In this document: piece by piece, positions 46,376-54,287 of the stretch
Layout: the number at the start of each line of letters is the position of its first letter
How positions within the stretch are numbered: position 1 is the stretch's first letter
Source of the DNA: DASSQJ01 sp963726295
GTDB taxonomy: Bacteria; Actinomycetota; Actinomycetes; Actinomycetales; Dermatophilaceae
NCBI GenBank assembly: GCA_963726295.1
Contig: CAVSBW010000012.1
Span: 580,157 to 644,156 of the forward strand
Length of the DNA stretch: 64,000 bases
Direction of reading: 5' to 3'
Notes under the pieces: generated by a model
The model's input: the letters and a program-made list of their open reading frames with translations, nothing else
What the model was told of the DNA's origin: nothing
The model's database searches: none
Translations under genes and position numbers: made by a program

Positions 46376-47119
46376 GTGACCGACGACGTGTGGCTGTCCG
46401 GGGACGTGACCCGTCTCGGCAGCCAGTTCACCGAGCTTGCCGCCGCCCTCACGACGGGGCCGGACACGCCGGTCGACCCACAGCGGGTGGTGCACTTCGC
46501 GCTGCGCGCGGTGGGCCACGCGGACCACTGCGGCCTGACCCTGCTGCGCCGTCAGCGCCCACCCGCGACCGTGGCGGCCACCGACGGCCTGTGCGAGCGG
46601 GTCGACGCCCTCCAGTACCGGCTGAGGGAGGGACCGTGCCTCGACGCCGCGGAGGACGGCGTGGTCGCCCTCTCCCCCGACGTCGCTCGTGACCCGCGGT
46701 GGCCCCGGTTCGGCCCGGCATGCGCCGCGGAGACGGGGGTGCGCTCCGTCCTCAGCATCCGGCTGTTCCTCGGCGGCCTCGACTCGGCCGCGCTGAACCT
46801 CTACTCGTGCGCTGAGCCCTTCGACGAGCACGACGTCGCGGCGATGTCGATCTTCGCCCCGTTCGCCTCGGTCGGGGTCCAGGCCAGCCTGCGCGAGCAG
46901 GAGGCCAGCAACTTCGAGGCCGCCCTGTCCAGCAGCCGGCGGATCGGCACCGCCATCGGCATCATCATGGCGCGCGAGCTGGTCAGCTCGGAGGAGGCGT
47001 TCCAGCGGCTGCGGACCGCCAGCCAGACCCTCAACCGCAAGCTCCGCGACATCGCCGAGGAGGTGGAGCGCACCGGGTCGCTGCCCGTGCGGGAGCCGGA
47101 CGAGTCGGCCCGGGCCTGA
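46376..47119 (+). CDS. GAF-ANTAR RNA-binding regulator
   Basis: 247 residues, start GTG 46376 (VTDDVWLSGDVTRLGSQFTE). GAF domain roughly 30-165: HFALRAVGHADHCGLTLLRR, DALQYRLREGPCLDAAEDGV (the Q-Y-xx-xxGPC-DA motif found in all GAF-ANTAR proteins here) and RSVLSIRLFLGGLDSAALNL. ANTAR domain at the C-terminus: SSRRIGTAIGIIMARELVSS, EEAFQRLRTASQTLNRKLRD, IAEEVERTG. ANTAR proteins bind paired hexaloop hairpins in mRNA leaders and prevent termination; the GAF part should sense a small ligand or redox state. Intact. Confidence 0.88.
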   Translation: MTDDVWLSGDVTRLGSQFTELAAALTTGPDTPVDPQRVVHFALRAVGHADHCGLTLLRRQRPPATVAATDGLCERVDALQYRLREGPCLDAAEDGVVALSPDVARDPRWPRFGPACAAETGVRSVLSIRLFLGGLDSAALNLYSCAEPFDEHDVAAMSIFAPFASVGVQASLREQEASNFEAALSSSRRIGTAIGIIMARELVSSEEAFQRLRTASQTLNRKLRDIAEEVERTGSLPVREPDESARA

Positions 47120-47145
47120 CCGGGCGCTCCGGCCGCAGGCGCCGG

Positions 47146-47169
47146 GTTTCGCCCGCCCTCCGGGGGGTA
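47146..47169 (+). promoter_or_regulatory. SigB/SigF-type promoter of GAF-ANTAR gene 47217
   Basis: GTTT (47146-47149), 15 bp, GGGTA (47165-47169), 48 bp before the GTG start; full consensus match. Confidence 0.6.
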
Positions 47170-47216
47170 GCCCGTAGCGAGGCGGTGCCCGCACCGCCCG
47201 AGAGGGAGGATCGGCG

Positions 47217-47947
47217 GTGACCATGGACGCTGCCGGACGCGGCGGCTGCTCCTGGACCGGCTGACGCAGGCGCTGGTCGACGGAACGGCCCGCGAGGACC
47301 TGGCCGCACAGACCTGCGCGGAGGCGGTCCGCCTGCTCGGTTGCGACGGTGGCGCGGTGACGGTCGTGCTACTCGACGCCGGACCGGGTGACGGTCTGCG
47401 CCACCGACGCGGTGGTGCGGTCCGTGGAGGAGTACCAGGAGACCACCACCGAGGGACCGGGCCACGAGGCGTTCCGCTGCGGGGAGTACCGCCGCCTGGA
47501 GCTGGGACGGCACGGGGCGCCGAGGACGAGCGCTGGCCGTTGCTCACCGCGACGCCCCTGGCCGGCCTGGCCCCCCTCGTCGTCCACGCCCTCCCGCTCC
47601 TGTCCGGCGGCCGCTGCTTCGGCGTGCTGACGCTGGTCCAGCGCGGCGAGGGCCGCCTCCTCGACGACGCAGCAGCGACCGAGCTCGCCCTCGTCGTCGC
47701 CGCCGTGGTGATGGCCTGCGTCGAGCCGGACGACGGCCTGCCCGACTCGTGGGAGGACCGGGCCGAGGTGCACCAGGCCACCGGCATCGTGGTGGCCCAG
47801 CTGGCGGTGTCCGGCACCGACGCGCTGGCGCTCATCCGGGCCCACGCCTACAGCCGGGGGCTGACCGTCCACGAGGCCGCGCACCGCGTGGTGCAGCGGG
47901 GGCTCGAGTTCCGTAGGACCCCGGGCCGGCAGATCGAGTCGACCTGA
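47217..47947 (+). CDS. GAF-ANTAR regulator of the EIEST-tail type (frameshifted)
   Basis: Start GTG 47217 after GAGGGAGGATC. The N-terminus shifts frame near 47240 to LLLDRLTQALVDGTARED, LAAQTCAEAVRLLGCDGGAV, then near 47370 to VCATDAVVRSVEEYQETTTE, GPGHEAFRCGEYRRLELG and near 47520 to ERWPLLTATPLAGLAPLVVH. The ANTAR part is WEDRAEVHQATGIVVAQLAV, SGTDALALIRAHAYSRGLTV, ending FRRTPGRQIEST. Same family and same last residues as 52932-53651 and 57569-58288, but without the partner gene those two have. Three indels. Confidence 0.82.
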
Positions 47948-47954
47948 CGCCGCG

Positions 47955-47978
47955 GTTGGGGGCCGGTCCGGTGGGGTA
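47955..47978 (+). promoter_or_regulatory. SigB/SigF-type promoter of yihY
   Basis: GTTG (47955-47958), 15 bp, GGGTA (47974-47978), 59 bp before the ATG at 48037. Confidence 0.5.
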
Positions 47979-48036
47979 CCCGGCCCTCGACCGATGCAGT
48001 GGGCGGCGGCGCCGCAAGGAAGGCAGGGGATCGACG

Positions 48037-49073
48037 ATGACGAGCTCGACGACGACGCAGTCGAAGAAGCCGGACTCCCCGGGCGAGGTCACGGCCCCGT
48101 CGTGGAGGTACGTGGCCCGCAAGGCGGTCCGGGAGTTCTCCCGGGACCGCTGCACCGACCTGGCCGCGGCGCTCACGTACTACGCGGTGCTGTCGGTCTT
48201 CCCCGCCGCCATTGCGCTGCTCTCCCTCGTCAGCCTCGTCGGCCAGGGCAGGAGCACCGTGGACGCCCTGGTCGGCATCCTCGAGGACGTCGGCGCCGGG
48301 TCGGTGGCCTCCACCCTCGAACCCACCCTGACCTCGCTGAGCCAGGCCCCGCGCGGCGGCCTCGCCCTGGTGGGCGGGCTGGTCGTCGCGCTGTGGTCGG
48401 CCTCGGGCTACGTCACCTCGTTCGGCCGGGCCATGAACGACGTCTACGAGGTCGGCGAGGGCCGACCCTTCTGGAAGCTGCGCCCGCAGATGCTCCTGCT
48501 CACCGTCGTCGTCGTCGTCCTCACCGCGCTCGTGGCGCTCGCCCTCGTGCTCACCGGTCCCGCCGCCCGGGCCGTCGGCGACGCGGTGGGCCTCGGCTCC
48601 ACCGCGGTGCTGCTCTGGAACGTCCTGAAGTGGCCGGTGCTGCTCGTCGTCGTCGTCGTCATCGTCGCGCTGCTCTACTGGGGCACACCGAACGTGCGAC
48701 AGTCGAGGTTCCGCTGGATCAGCTGGGCGCGGCGTTCGCCATCGTCGTCTGGGTCCTGGCCTCGGCCGCCTTCGGCTTCTACGTCGCCAACTTCTCCAAC
48801 TACAACGCCACCTACGGCTCCCTCGCGGGTGCGGTCGTCTTCCTGCTCTGGCTGTGGATCACCAACCTGGCGCTGCTCTTCGGGGCCGAGCTGGACGCCG
48901 AGCTCGAACGCGGCCGGGAGCTCCAGGCCGGGATCCCCGCCGAGGAGTCGGTACAGCTCCCTCTCCGCGACGACCGGAACCTCGACAAGGCCCGGGCGAA
49001 GCGCGCGGACGACATCGAGCGGGGCCGCCGGCTGCGCCGCAGCCGGGGCAGCTCCGACACGCCGGACGCGTGA
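48037..49073 (+). CDS. YihY/BrkB family membrane protein (one frameshift)
   Basis: Start ATG 48037 with AAGGAAGG upstream. Six-helix YihY (formerly called RNase BN) family: FSRDRCTDLAAALTYYAVLS, VFPAAIALLSLVSLVGQG, LALVGGLVVALWSASGYVTS, FGRAMNDVYEVGEGRPFWKL, RPQMLLLTVVVVVLTALVAL and, after a shift near 48728, FAIVVWVLASAAFGFYVANF, SNYNATYGSLAGAVVFLLWL, the family hallmark. C-terminal tail RADDIERGRRLRRSRGSSDT. Function unknown, probably envelope-related. The last 63 bp have a near copy at 53641-53703. Joined length of about 345 residues. Confidence 0.87.
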
Positions 49074-49092
49074 CGGCCACCGGGGCGGTGAC

Positions 49093-49122
49093 GGGGCCGG
49101 CGCCGCGGAGGGCGCCGGCCCC
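49093..49122. terminator. Bidirectional terminator-like hairpin
   Basis: Perfect 12-bp stem GGGGCCGGCGCC (49093-49104) / GGCGCCGGCCCC (49111-49122) with loop GCGGAG, centred in the 58-bp gap between the convergent yihY and TPP-enzyme genes. Confidence 0.75.
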
Positions 49123-49131
49123 GGGGCCCGA

Positions 49132-50929
49132 TCAGTGACGGCCGGGCAGCACCTCGGCGATCTTGCTCTTCACGCCCTCCCGGACGACGTCCACCCGGTC
49201 CGGGTCGCCCTTGAGGATGGACTCGGCCGTGCTCGTCATCTGCTCCCACGTCGCGTGCGGCGGGATCGGGGGCACGGCCGGGTCGGTGCGGAACACGACC
49301 ACGGCCGGCCGGTCGGCGGCGAGGGCCTCGCGCCACGCCCGGGCGACGTCGGTCGGGTCGTCGACCCGCTCCGCGTGGAAGCCGAGCCCCCTGGCGAAGG
49401 CGGCGTAGTCGACCTCGGGGAGCCGCTGCGAGGGCTCGAACTGGGGGGCACCGCCCATGGCCCGCAGCTCCCAGGTGACCTGGTTGAGGTCCCCGTTGTC
49501 GAGGACGCCCACGACCAGCCTCGGGTCGGGCCAGTCCTCCCAGTACTTGGCGATGGTGATGAGCTCGGCGAGCCCGTTCATCTGCATCGCCCCGTCACCC
49601 ACCATGGCGACCACCGGGCGTCCGGGGTGCGCGAACTTGGCGCCGATGGCGTACGGCACCCCGCACCCCATCGTCGCGAGGGTGCCGGACAGGGTCCCGC
49701 GGATGCTGCCCCGCACCCGCACGTGGCGGGCGTACCAGTTCGTCCCCGATCCGGAGTCGGCCGCGAGGAGGGCGTCGTCGGGGAGGAGCGGGGACAGCTC
49801 GGCGAAGACCTTCTCGGGGTTGATCGGGTCGGCCTCGACCCGGGCCCGCTCGGCCATGACGTCCCACCACCGGGAGACGTCCTGCTCGACCTTCTCCCGC
49901 CACGAGCGGTCCTCCTTGCGCTGCAGCATCGGCAGCAGCCGGGCGAGGGTCCCCTTCGCGTCGCCGACGAGGTTGACCTCGTAGGGGTAGCGCAGACCCA
50001 CCATCGTGGGGTCGATGTCGACCTGGACGGCCCGGACCTTGGGCCCGTCCTCGTCGAAGGGGGGCAGGAACTGGGTGTACGGGAAGTTCGACCCGATGGT
50101 GAGGAGCGTGTCGCAGTCCATCATCAGCTCGTACGAGGGACGGGTCCCCAGCAGGCCGATCGAGCCGGTCACCCACGGGAGCTCGTCGGAGAGCACGTCC
50201 TTGCCGAGCAGCGCCTTGGCCACCCCTGCCCCGAGCAGGTCGGCGAGCTGCTCGACCTCGGCAGCCGCGCCGCGGGCGCCCTGGCCGACGAGGACGGCGA
50301 CCTTCTCCCCGCTGTTGAGGACGTCGGCGGCCCGGCGCAGGTCCTCCTCCGCCGGCACGGGGTACGCCGGGGCCTGGTCGAGGCTGGAGGGCACCATCTT
50401 GAAGGCGTGCTCCGGGGGTGAGTACTCGAGCTCCTGGACGTCGCTCGGGATGACCACCGCGGTGACCGTCCGGCGGCTCGCGGCGATCCGCATCGCCCGG
50501 TCGAGCACGTTCGGCAGCTGCGAGGGCACGGTGACCATCTCACAGAAGTCGCCGGCGACGTCCTTGTACAGCGAGAGCAGGTCCACCTCCTGCTGGTAGC
50601 TGCCGCCCATCGCGCTCCGGGCCGTCTGGCCGACGACGGCGACGACGGGCACGTGGTCGAGCTTGGCGTCGTAGAGGCCGTTGAGCAGGTGGATCGCCCC
50701 CGGCCCGCTCGTCGCCGTGCACACGCCCACCCGACCGCTGAACTTCGCGTAGCCGCAGGCCTCGAACGCCGCCATCTCCTCGTGCCGGGCCTGGATGAAC
50801 TCGGCTCGTCGTCCGCCCGCCCCAGGCGGCGAGGAGCCCGTTGATGCCGTCCCCGGCGTACCCGAAGACGCGGTCGACCCCCCACTCCCTCAGGCGGGTC
50901 AGGACGTGGTCGGCGACGGTCGTGGTCAT
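49132..50929 (-). CDS. Thiamine pyrophosphate-dependent oxidase/decarboxylase, PoxB-like (one frameshift)
   Basis: About 598 residues. Start ATG 50929: MTTTVADHVLTRLREWGVDR, VFGYAGDGINGLLAAWG; one shift near 50815, then MAAFEACGYAKFSGRVGVCT, TSGPGAIHLLNGLYDAKLDH, PVVAVVGQTARSAMGG. Central domain EVEQLADLLGAGVAKALLGK; C-terminal TPP motif VVAMVGDGAMQMNGLAELIT (GDG...). Ends VREGVKSKIAEVLPGRH. The family (pyruvate dehydrogenase (quinone)/pyruvate oxidase-like, acetolactate-synthase fold) decarboxylates pyruvate or a related 2-oxo acid, often passing electrons to quinone; FAD/quinone use is inferred. A stress-type promoter lies upstream. Confidence 0.87.
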
Positions 50930-50973
50930 CGCGATTCCCTTCTGGTCGGTCGGTTCGCCCTCCTGTGGTGCCC

Positions 50974-50996
50974 TACCCGGCGCGGTGGAGCCCAAC
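50974..50996 (-). promoter_or_regulatory. SigB/SigF-type promoter of the TPP-enzyme gene
   Basis: Minus strand GTTG (50996-50993), 14 bp, GGGTA (50978-50974), 45 bp upstream of the start at 50929. Confidence 0.5.
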
Positions 50997-51420
50997 CCTG
51001 TCCCGGCCCGGTTTGCCCGGTACCGCCCCGGGTGGCCCGCGGCGTGGCCGGGACCGGTGCGACGGTGTGTGGCGGGGCCACCGGGGCTGCCGACGGCCGC
51101 CCGGAGGTGGCGCTCGACACGAACCACCTCGTGGTCCAGGACGTCGTCGATGCGGGTAGGGAGCGGCACGGCGTCGAGCGGATCGAGCAGGTGAGGTGGG
51201 CCGTTCTCGAGCCGTCCGGGGGGATCAGCGTGGTTCCGTACGGTCCCGGCTGAACCGGGCGGGCGGGTCCGGTTCGTCCAACTCCGGCACCGGGCGTCGC
51301 CGTCCGCGGCATCCGGTGGCATGCTGGTGGTGGCTTCGGTCGACGAAGCATCGTGAGTGACGCAGCCGGTGCGGGGAGCGGTTCGCAACGACTCCCCGGA
51401 CGGTGGGAGGAGGAGCACCC
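50997..51420. other. Intergenic region between divergent TPP-enzyme and GAF-ANTAR genes
   Basis: No open frame here has both a ribosome-binding site and protein-like composition. The plus-strand gene at 51421 is preceded by GGGAGGAGGAG at ribosome-binding distance. I see no clear promoter for it and no repeat. Confidence 0.5.
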
Positions 51421-52200
51421 GTGTCCCGTTCCGAGGAGGCAGTGCAGGGCGTCGTGGGCCTGGCCCGCGTCGAGTCCTCGGCGCTGGTGCAGCTGTCCGA
51501 TGCGATGGTCGCGCTGTCCGCCGGCGTCGAACCGGGCGCGGCCCTCGAGGTCCTCGTGGACACCGCTGCCGAGCACATCCCCGGTGCCCGGTGGGCGAGC
51601 ATCACGACGCTGAGGCAGGGACGCTTCTCCACCCGTGCCGCGTCGCACGAGGTCGCCCGGCGGGTGGACGCCATCCAGTACGAGGTCGGGTCGGGCCCGT
51701 GCGTCGACGCGGCGCTCGAGGACCACGTCTTCGTCACCGGCGACCTGGCCCGCGACGAGCGGTGGCCGGCGTTCGCCGGCCGGGCCGCGGAGGAGTCCGC
51801 GGTGCGGAGCGTGTTCGCGCAGCGGCTCACCCTGCACGGGCAGGTCCCGGCCATCGCCTGCCTCAACGTGTACTCCGACACCGCCCACGCCTTCGACGAG
51901 TCCGCCCTCGGCGTGGGGCTCGTGCTGGCCACGCAGGCATCCCTCCTCGTGACGGCGACCCTGGAGCGCCAGCACGCCCGCAACCTCGAGCGGGCCCTGC
52001 AGAGCAACCGGGAGATCGGCGTCGCGATGGGCATCCTCATGCAGCGGCACCGGATCACCCGCGACCAGGCCTTCCACGTGCTGCGGGTCGCGAGCCAGGA
52101 CTCCAACCGCAAGCTGGCGGAGATCGCCACCGAGGTCGCCGACACCGGCACCATCACGATGCGGCGCTGGCCGCTCCCGGCGGCGGAGCCGAGCCGCTGA
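51421..52200 (+). CDS. GAF-ANTAR RNA-binding regulator
   Basis: 259 residues, start GTG 51421 (VSRSEEAVQGVVGLARVESS). GAF domain 35-165: PGARWASITTLRQGRFSTRA, RVDAIQYEVGSGPCVDAALE, RSVFAQRLTLHGQVPAIACL. ANTAR 185-245: ALQSNREIGVAMGILMQRHR, ITRDQAFHVLRVASQDSNRK, LAEIATEVADTGTI. Strongly similar to 55958-56755 (same ESNR/QSNR..IGVA.GILM.RHR..TR.QAF..LR.ASQDSNRKLA.IA), so the two are recent paralogs. Intact, convergent with the next ANTAR pair. Confidence 0.88.
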   Translation: MSRSEEAVQGVVGLARVESSALVQLSDAMVALSAGVEPGAALEVLVDTAAEHIPGARWASITTLRQGRFSTRAASHEVARRVDAIQYEVGSGPCVDAALEDHVFVTGDLARDERWPAFAGRAAEESAVRSVFAQRLTLHGQVPAIACLNVYSDTAHAFDESALGVGLVLATQASLLVTATLERQHARNLERALQSNREIGVAMGILMQRHRITRDQAFHVLRVASQDSNRKLAEIATEVADTGTITMRRWPLPAAEPSR

Positions 52201-52230
52201 CGACCGGCCCGGCGCCGGAAGGCCCCGGGC

Positions 52231-52935
52231 TCAGCGCAGCGTGGCCGTGCGGGCCCGTTCCATGACCAGGGCTGCGGTGGCCCCCAGGGACAGGTCCTCC
52301 GTCGCGGCCAGGCCCTGGAGCGCCTCGAAGGCGGCGGGCATGCTGAGCGAGCGCACCTGCGCCAGGGCACCCTTGGCCCGCTCGATCACGGCGCGCTGGG
52401 CCAGGGCGTGCTCCACGGAGCGGCCGAGCAGGCCCTCGGTCTGGTGGTGGGCCACGATGAGCAGGGTGGCGGTGTCGGCGAACGCCCGCTCCGCGAGGCG
52501 CCGTGCGGCACGGTCCTCGACGACGGAGGCGGAGAAGAGGTTGAGGGCGCCGTAGTACTCGCCCCGCCAGCCCATCGGCGTGGCGCTGACGTCGACGTAG
52601 CCGGCGCCCACGATGTACCGGCCCACCGACGGCCAGCGGGACAGGATGGCCTCCCGGCCGCCCAGGGCCACCGGCCGACCGGAGCCCACGCTGTCGAAGC
52701 AGGGGCCCTCCCCCTCCTGCATCTGGTGGATCTCGAGGTCCTCGGCCCGGTGCGAGGACGCCGCCAGCACCTCCAGTCCGTGACCGGTGCGCACCAGGAT
52801 CGCCGCGGAGTCGGCGCCCAGCGCCTGGCACGCCCCGGCGAGGAGCGCGCTCAGCCCCCCGGCCACGTCGAGGTCGGAGGCAACCATCGCCGAGTTGGCC
52901 CGGGCGAGGACCTCGGAAACGCTGGCGGTGCTCAT
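52231..52935 (-). CDS. GAF-ANTAR regulator, second gene of an overlapping pair (type B)
   Basis: 234 residues. Start ATG 52935 overlaps the stop of the upstream ANTAR gene (ATGA). N-terminus VSEVLARANSAMVASDLDVA; GAF region SAAILVRTGHGLEVLAASSH, HQMQEGEGPCFDSVGSGRPV, YGALNLFSASVVEDRAARRL. ANTAR: LAQRAVIERAKGALAQVRSL, SMPAAFEALQGLAATEDLSL, GATAALVMERARTATLR. Paralog of 56865-57572, in the same position of an equal gene pair. Intact. Confidence 0.86.
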   Translation of the reverse strand: MSTASVSEVLARANSAMVASDLDVAGGLSALLAGACQALGADSAAILVRTGHGLEVLAASSHRAEDLEIHQMQEGEGPCFDSVGSGRPVALGGREAILSRWPSVGRYIVGAGYVDVSATPMGWRGEYYGALNLFSASVVEDRAARRLAERAFADTATLLIVAHHQTEGLLGRSVEHALAQRAVIERAKGALAQVRSLSMPAAFEALQGLAATEDLSLGATAALVMERARTATLR

Positions 52936-53651
52936 GTGGACTCAATCTCCCGGTTCGGGCTCTCGACGAAGGCTACCCGCCGGTTGACGATGTCCGTCGC
53001 GCTGTCCACCACGCCCTGGTCGTGCGAGTAGGCGTGCGCCCGGATCAGCGCCAGCGCGTCCTCCTCGCCGATCCCCAGCTGGGCCACGACCATCCCCGTC
53101 GCCTGGTGCACCTCCGCACGCTGCGACCACGGGCCGTCGCCCACCCCCTCCTGGCTGGGTCCGTCGGCCAGCAGCGCCGCCGCCAGCACGGTGGCGACGG
53201 CCCGGGCGTCGTCGACATCCAGGTCCCGCCCGGCTCCGTGCTGGTACAGCGTCAGCACCCCGAAGACCGGGGCCGGGCCGAGCGGCACCGCGTGGACGGT
53301 GACCGGAGCGACCTCGGCCAACCCGGCACCCTGCAGCAGCGGCCACCTCGGGTCGGCGCCACCACCGTCGATGTCGAGACGGGTGTAGTCGCCGGTGGAG
53401 AACGCGTCCGCCCCCGGCCCCTGACCGACCACCTCCAGCGCCTCCTCGATGATCAAGGCCGTGTCGTCCGACGCGCAGAGGGTCACCCGCTCCGGCCGGG
53501 TGTAGGCCACCGTGATCGCGGCACCGTCGCACCCCAACGCCGTGGACGCCGCCCGGCACAGCCGGGCCGGAAACGGAACGCCCTCCTCGGAACCGCGGAC
53601 CAGGCCCAGGGCCAGCTGCGTGAGGAGACGGTCGACGCGTGCGGACGACAT
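52932..53651 (-). CDS. GAF-ANTAR regulator, first gene of an overlapping pair (type A, EIEST tail)
   Basis: 239 residues. The ATG at 53651 is taken as start (MSSARVDRLLTQLALGLVRG) by alignment with the paralog at 58288 (MAELDHLLARLAMGLVDG); this start codon lies within a scrap of yihY sequence. GAF: LCRAASTALGCDGAAITVAY, VVGQGPGADAFSTGDYTRLD, PVFGVLTLYQHGAGRDLDVD. ANTAR: RAEVHQATGMVVAQLGIGEE, DALALIRAHAYSHDQGVVDS, ending NREIEST. Probably homo- or hetero-dimerises with the type B product translated from the overlapping next gene. Confidence 0.86.
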   Translation of the reverse strand: MSSARVDRLLTQLALGLVRGSEEGVPFPARLCRAASTALGCDGAAITVAYTRPERVTLCASDDTALIIEEALEVVGQGPGADAFSTGDYTRLDIDGGGADPRWPLLQGAGLAEVAPVTVHAVPLGPAPVFGVLTLYQHGAGRDLDVDDARAVATVLAAALLADGPSQEGVGDGPWSQRAEVHQATGMVVAQLGIGEEDALALIRAHAYSHDQGVVDSATDIVNRRVAFVESPNREIEST

Positions 53652-53715
53652 CGAGCGGGGCCGCCGGCTGCGCCACAGCCGGGGGCGGTCCGGCACGCCG
53701 GACCCGGAGGGGTGA
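53641..53715 (+). pseudogene. Remnant of a yihY 3' end
   Basis: Bases 53641-53703 match 49005-49067 (end of yihY) at about 58 of 63 positions on the same strand and encode RADDIERGRRLRHSRGRSGT, PDPEG then a stop at 53713-53715. No other part of yihY is present. The start of the GAF-ANTAR gene at 53651 lies on the opposite strand within it, so the scrap marks a duplication or insertion junction. Confidence 0.75.
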
Positions 53716-53792
53716 ACAGCGACGGACGGCGCCGGCCGGGTACGGCGGCGGGCGACGGCGCACTCGACCGCCGTACCGTGCCCGGTCGGGCG

Positions 53793-54287
53793 TCACGGCG
53801 AGCGCGTGCAGGCTGGTTCGGGTGTGGCCCCGAGGAGGAGCTCGAGCGCACGTGCGGTGGCCGCGTGCACGACGGCGGCGGGAGCGCCGTCAAAGTGCCG
53901 CAGCTCCACGCGCTCGCCGGCCGGCGACACCACGGCCAGCCAGACGGTGCCCGGAGGGCACCCGTCCTGTGGATCCGGTCCGCCCGCCCCGGTGAGCGCG
54001 ACGACGAGGTCGGCGTGGAGGAGCCGCGCAGCGCCGCGGGCCATGGCCACCGAGGCCTCCCGGGACACCACCGGCCCCTCGGGGACGCCGAGGAGGGTGT
54101 GCTTGACCTCGCGGCCGTAGGCGACGACGGCGCCCGCGAACCATTCCGCGGCACCGGGTCCCACTCCGAGCGCCGAGGCCACCGACCCACTGGTCAGTGA
54201 CTCAGCGGTGCCCACGCGCCATCCCAGCGCACGGGCCCGCCGGCCGAGGAGGCCCGGCACGTCACCGGCCGCGGAGGAGGCGGTCAT
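53793..54287 (-). CDS. CinA-family nicotinamide-nucleotide amidohydrolase-like protein
   Basis: 164 residues. Start ATG 54287 overlaps the stop of the FAD-Rieske gene (ATGA). It is the stand-alone C-terminal CinA domain (PncC type): RRARALGWRVGTAESLTSGS, LGVGPGAAEWFAGAVVAYGR, KHTLLGVPEGPVVSREASVA, MARGAARLLHADLVVALTGA, GGPDPQDGCPPGTVWLAVVS. The TAESLTSG active-site motif (S as nucleophile) is kept. It deamidates NMN to NaMN in the family, recycling NAD breakdown products. Intact, length normal. Confidence 0.85.
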   Translation of the reverse strand: MTASSAAGDVPGLLGRRARALGWRVGTAESLTSGSVASALGVGPGAAEWFAGAVVAYGREVKHTLLGVPEGPVVSREASVAMARGAARLLHADLVVALTGAGGPDPQDGCPPGTVWLAVVSPAGERVELRHFDGAPAAVVHAATARALELLLGATPEPACTRSP

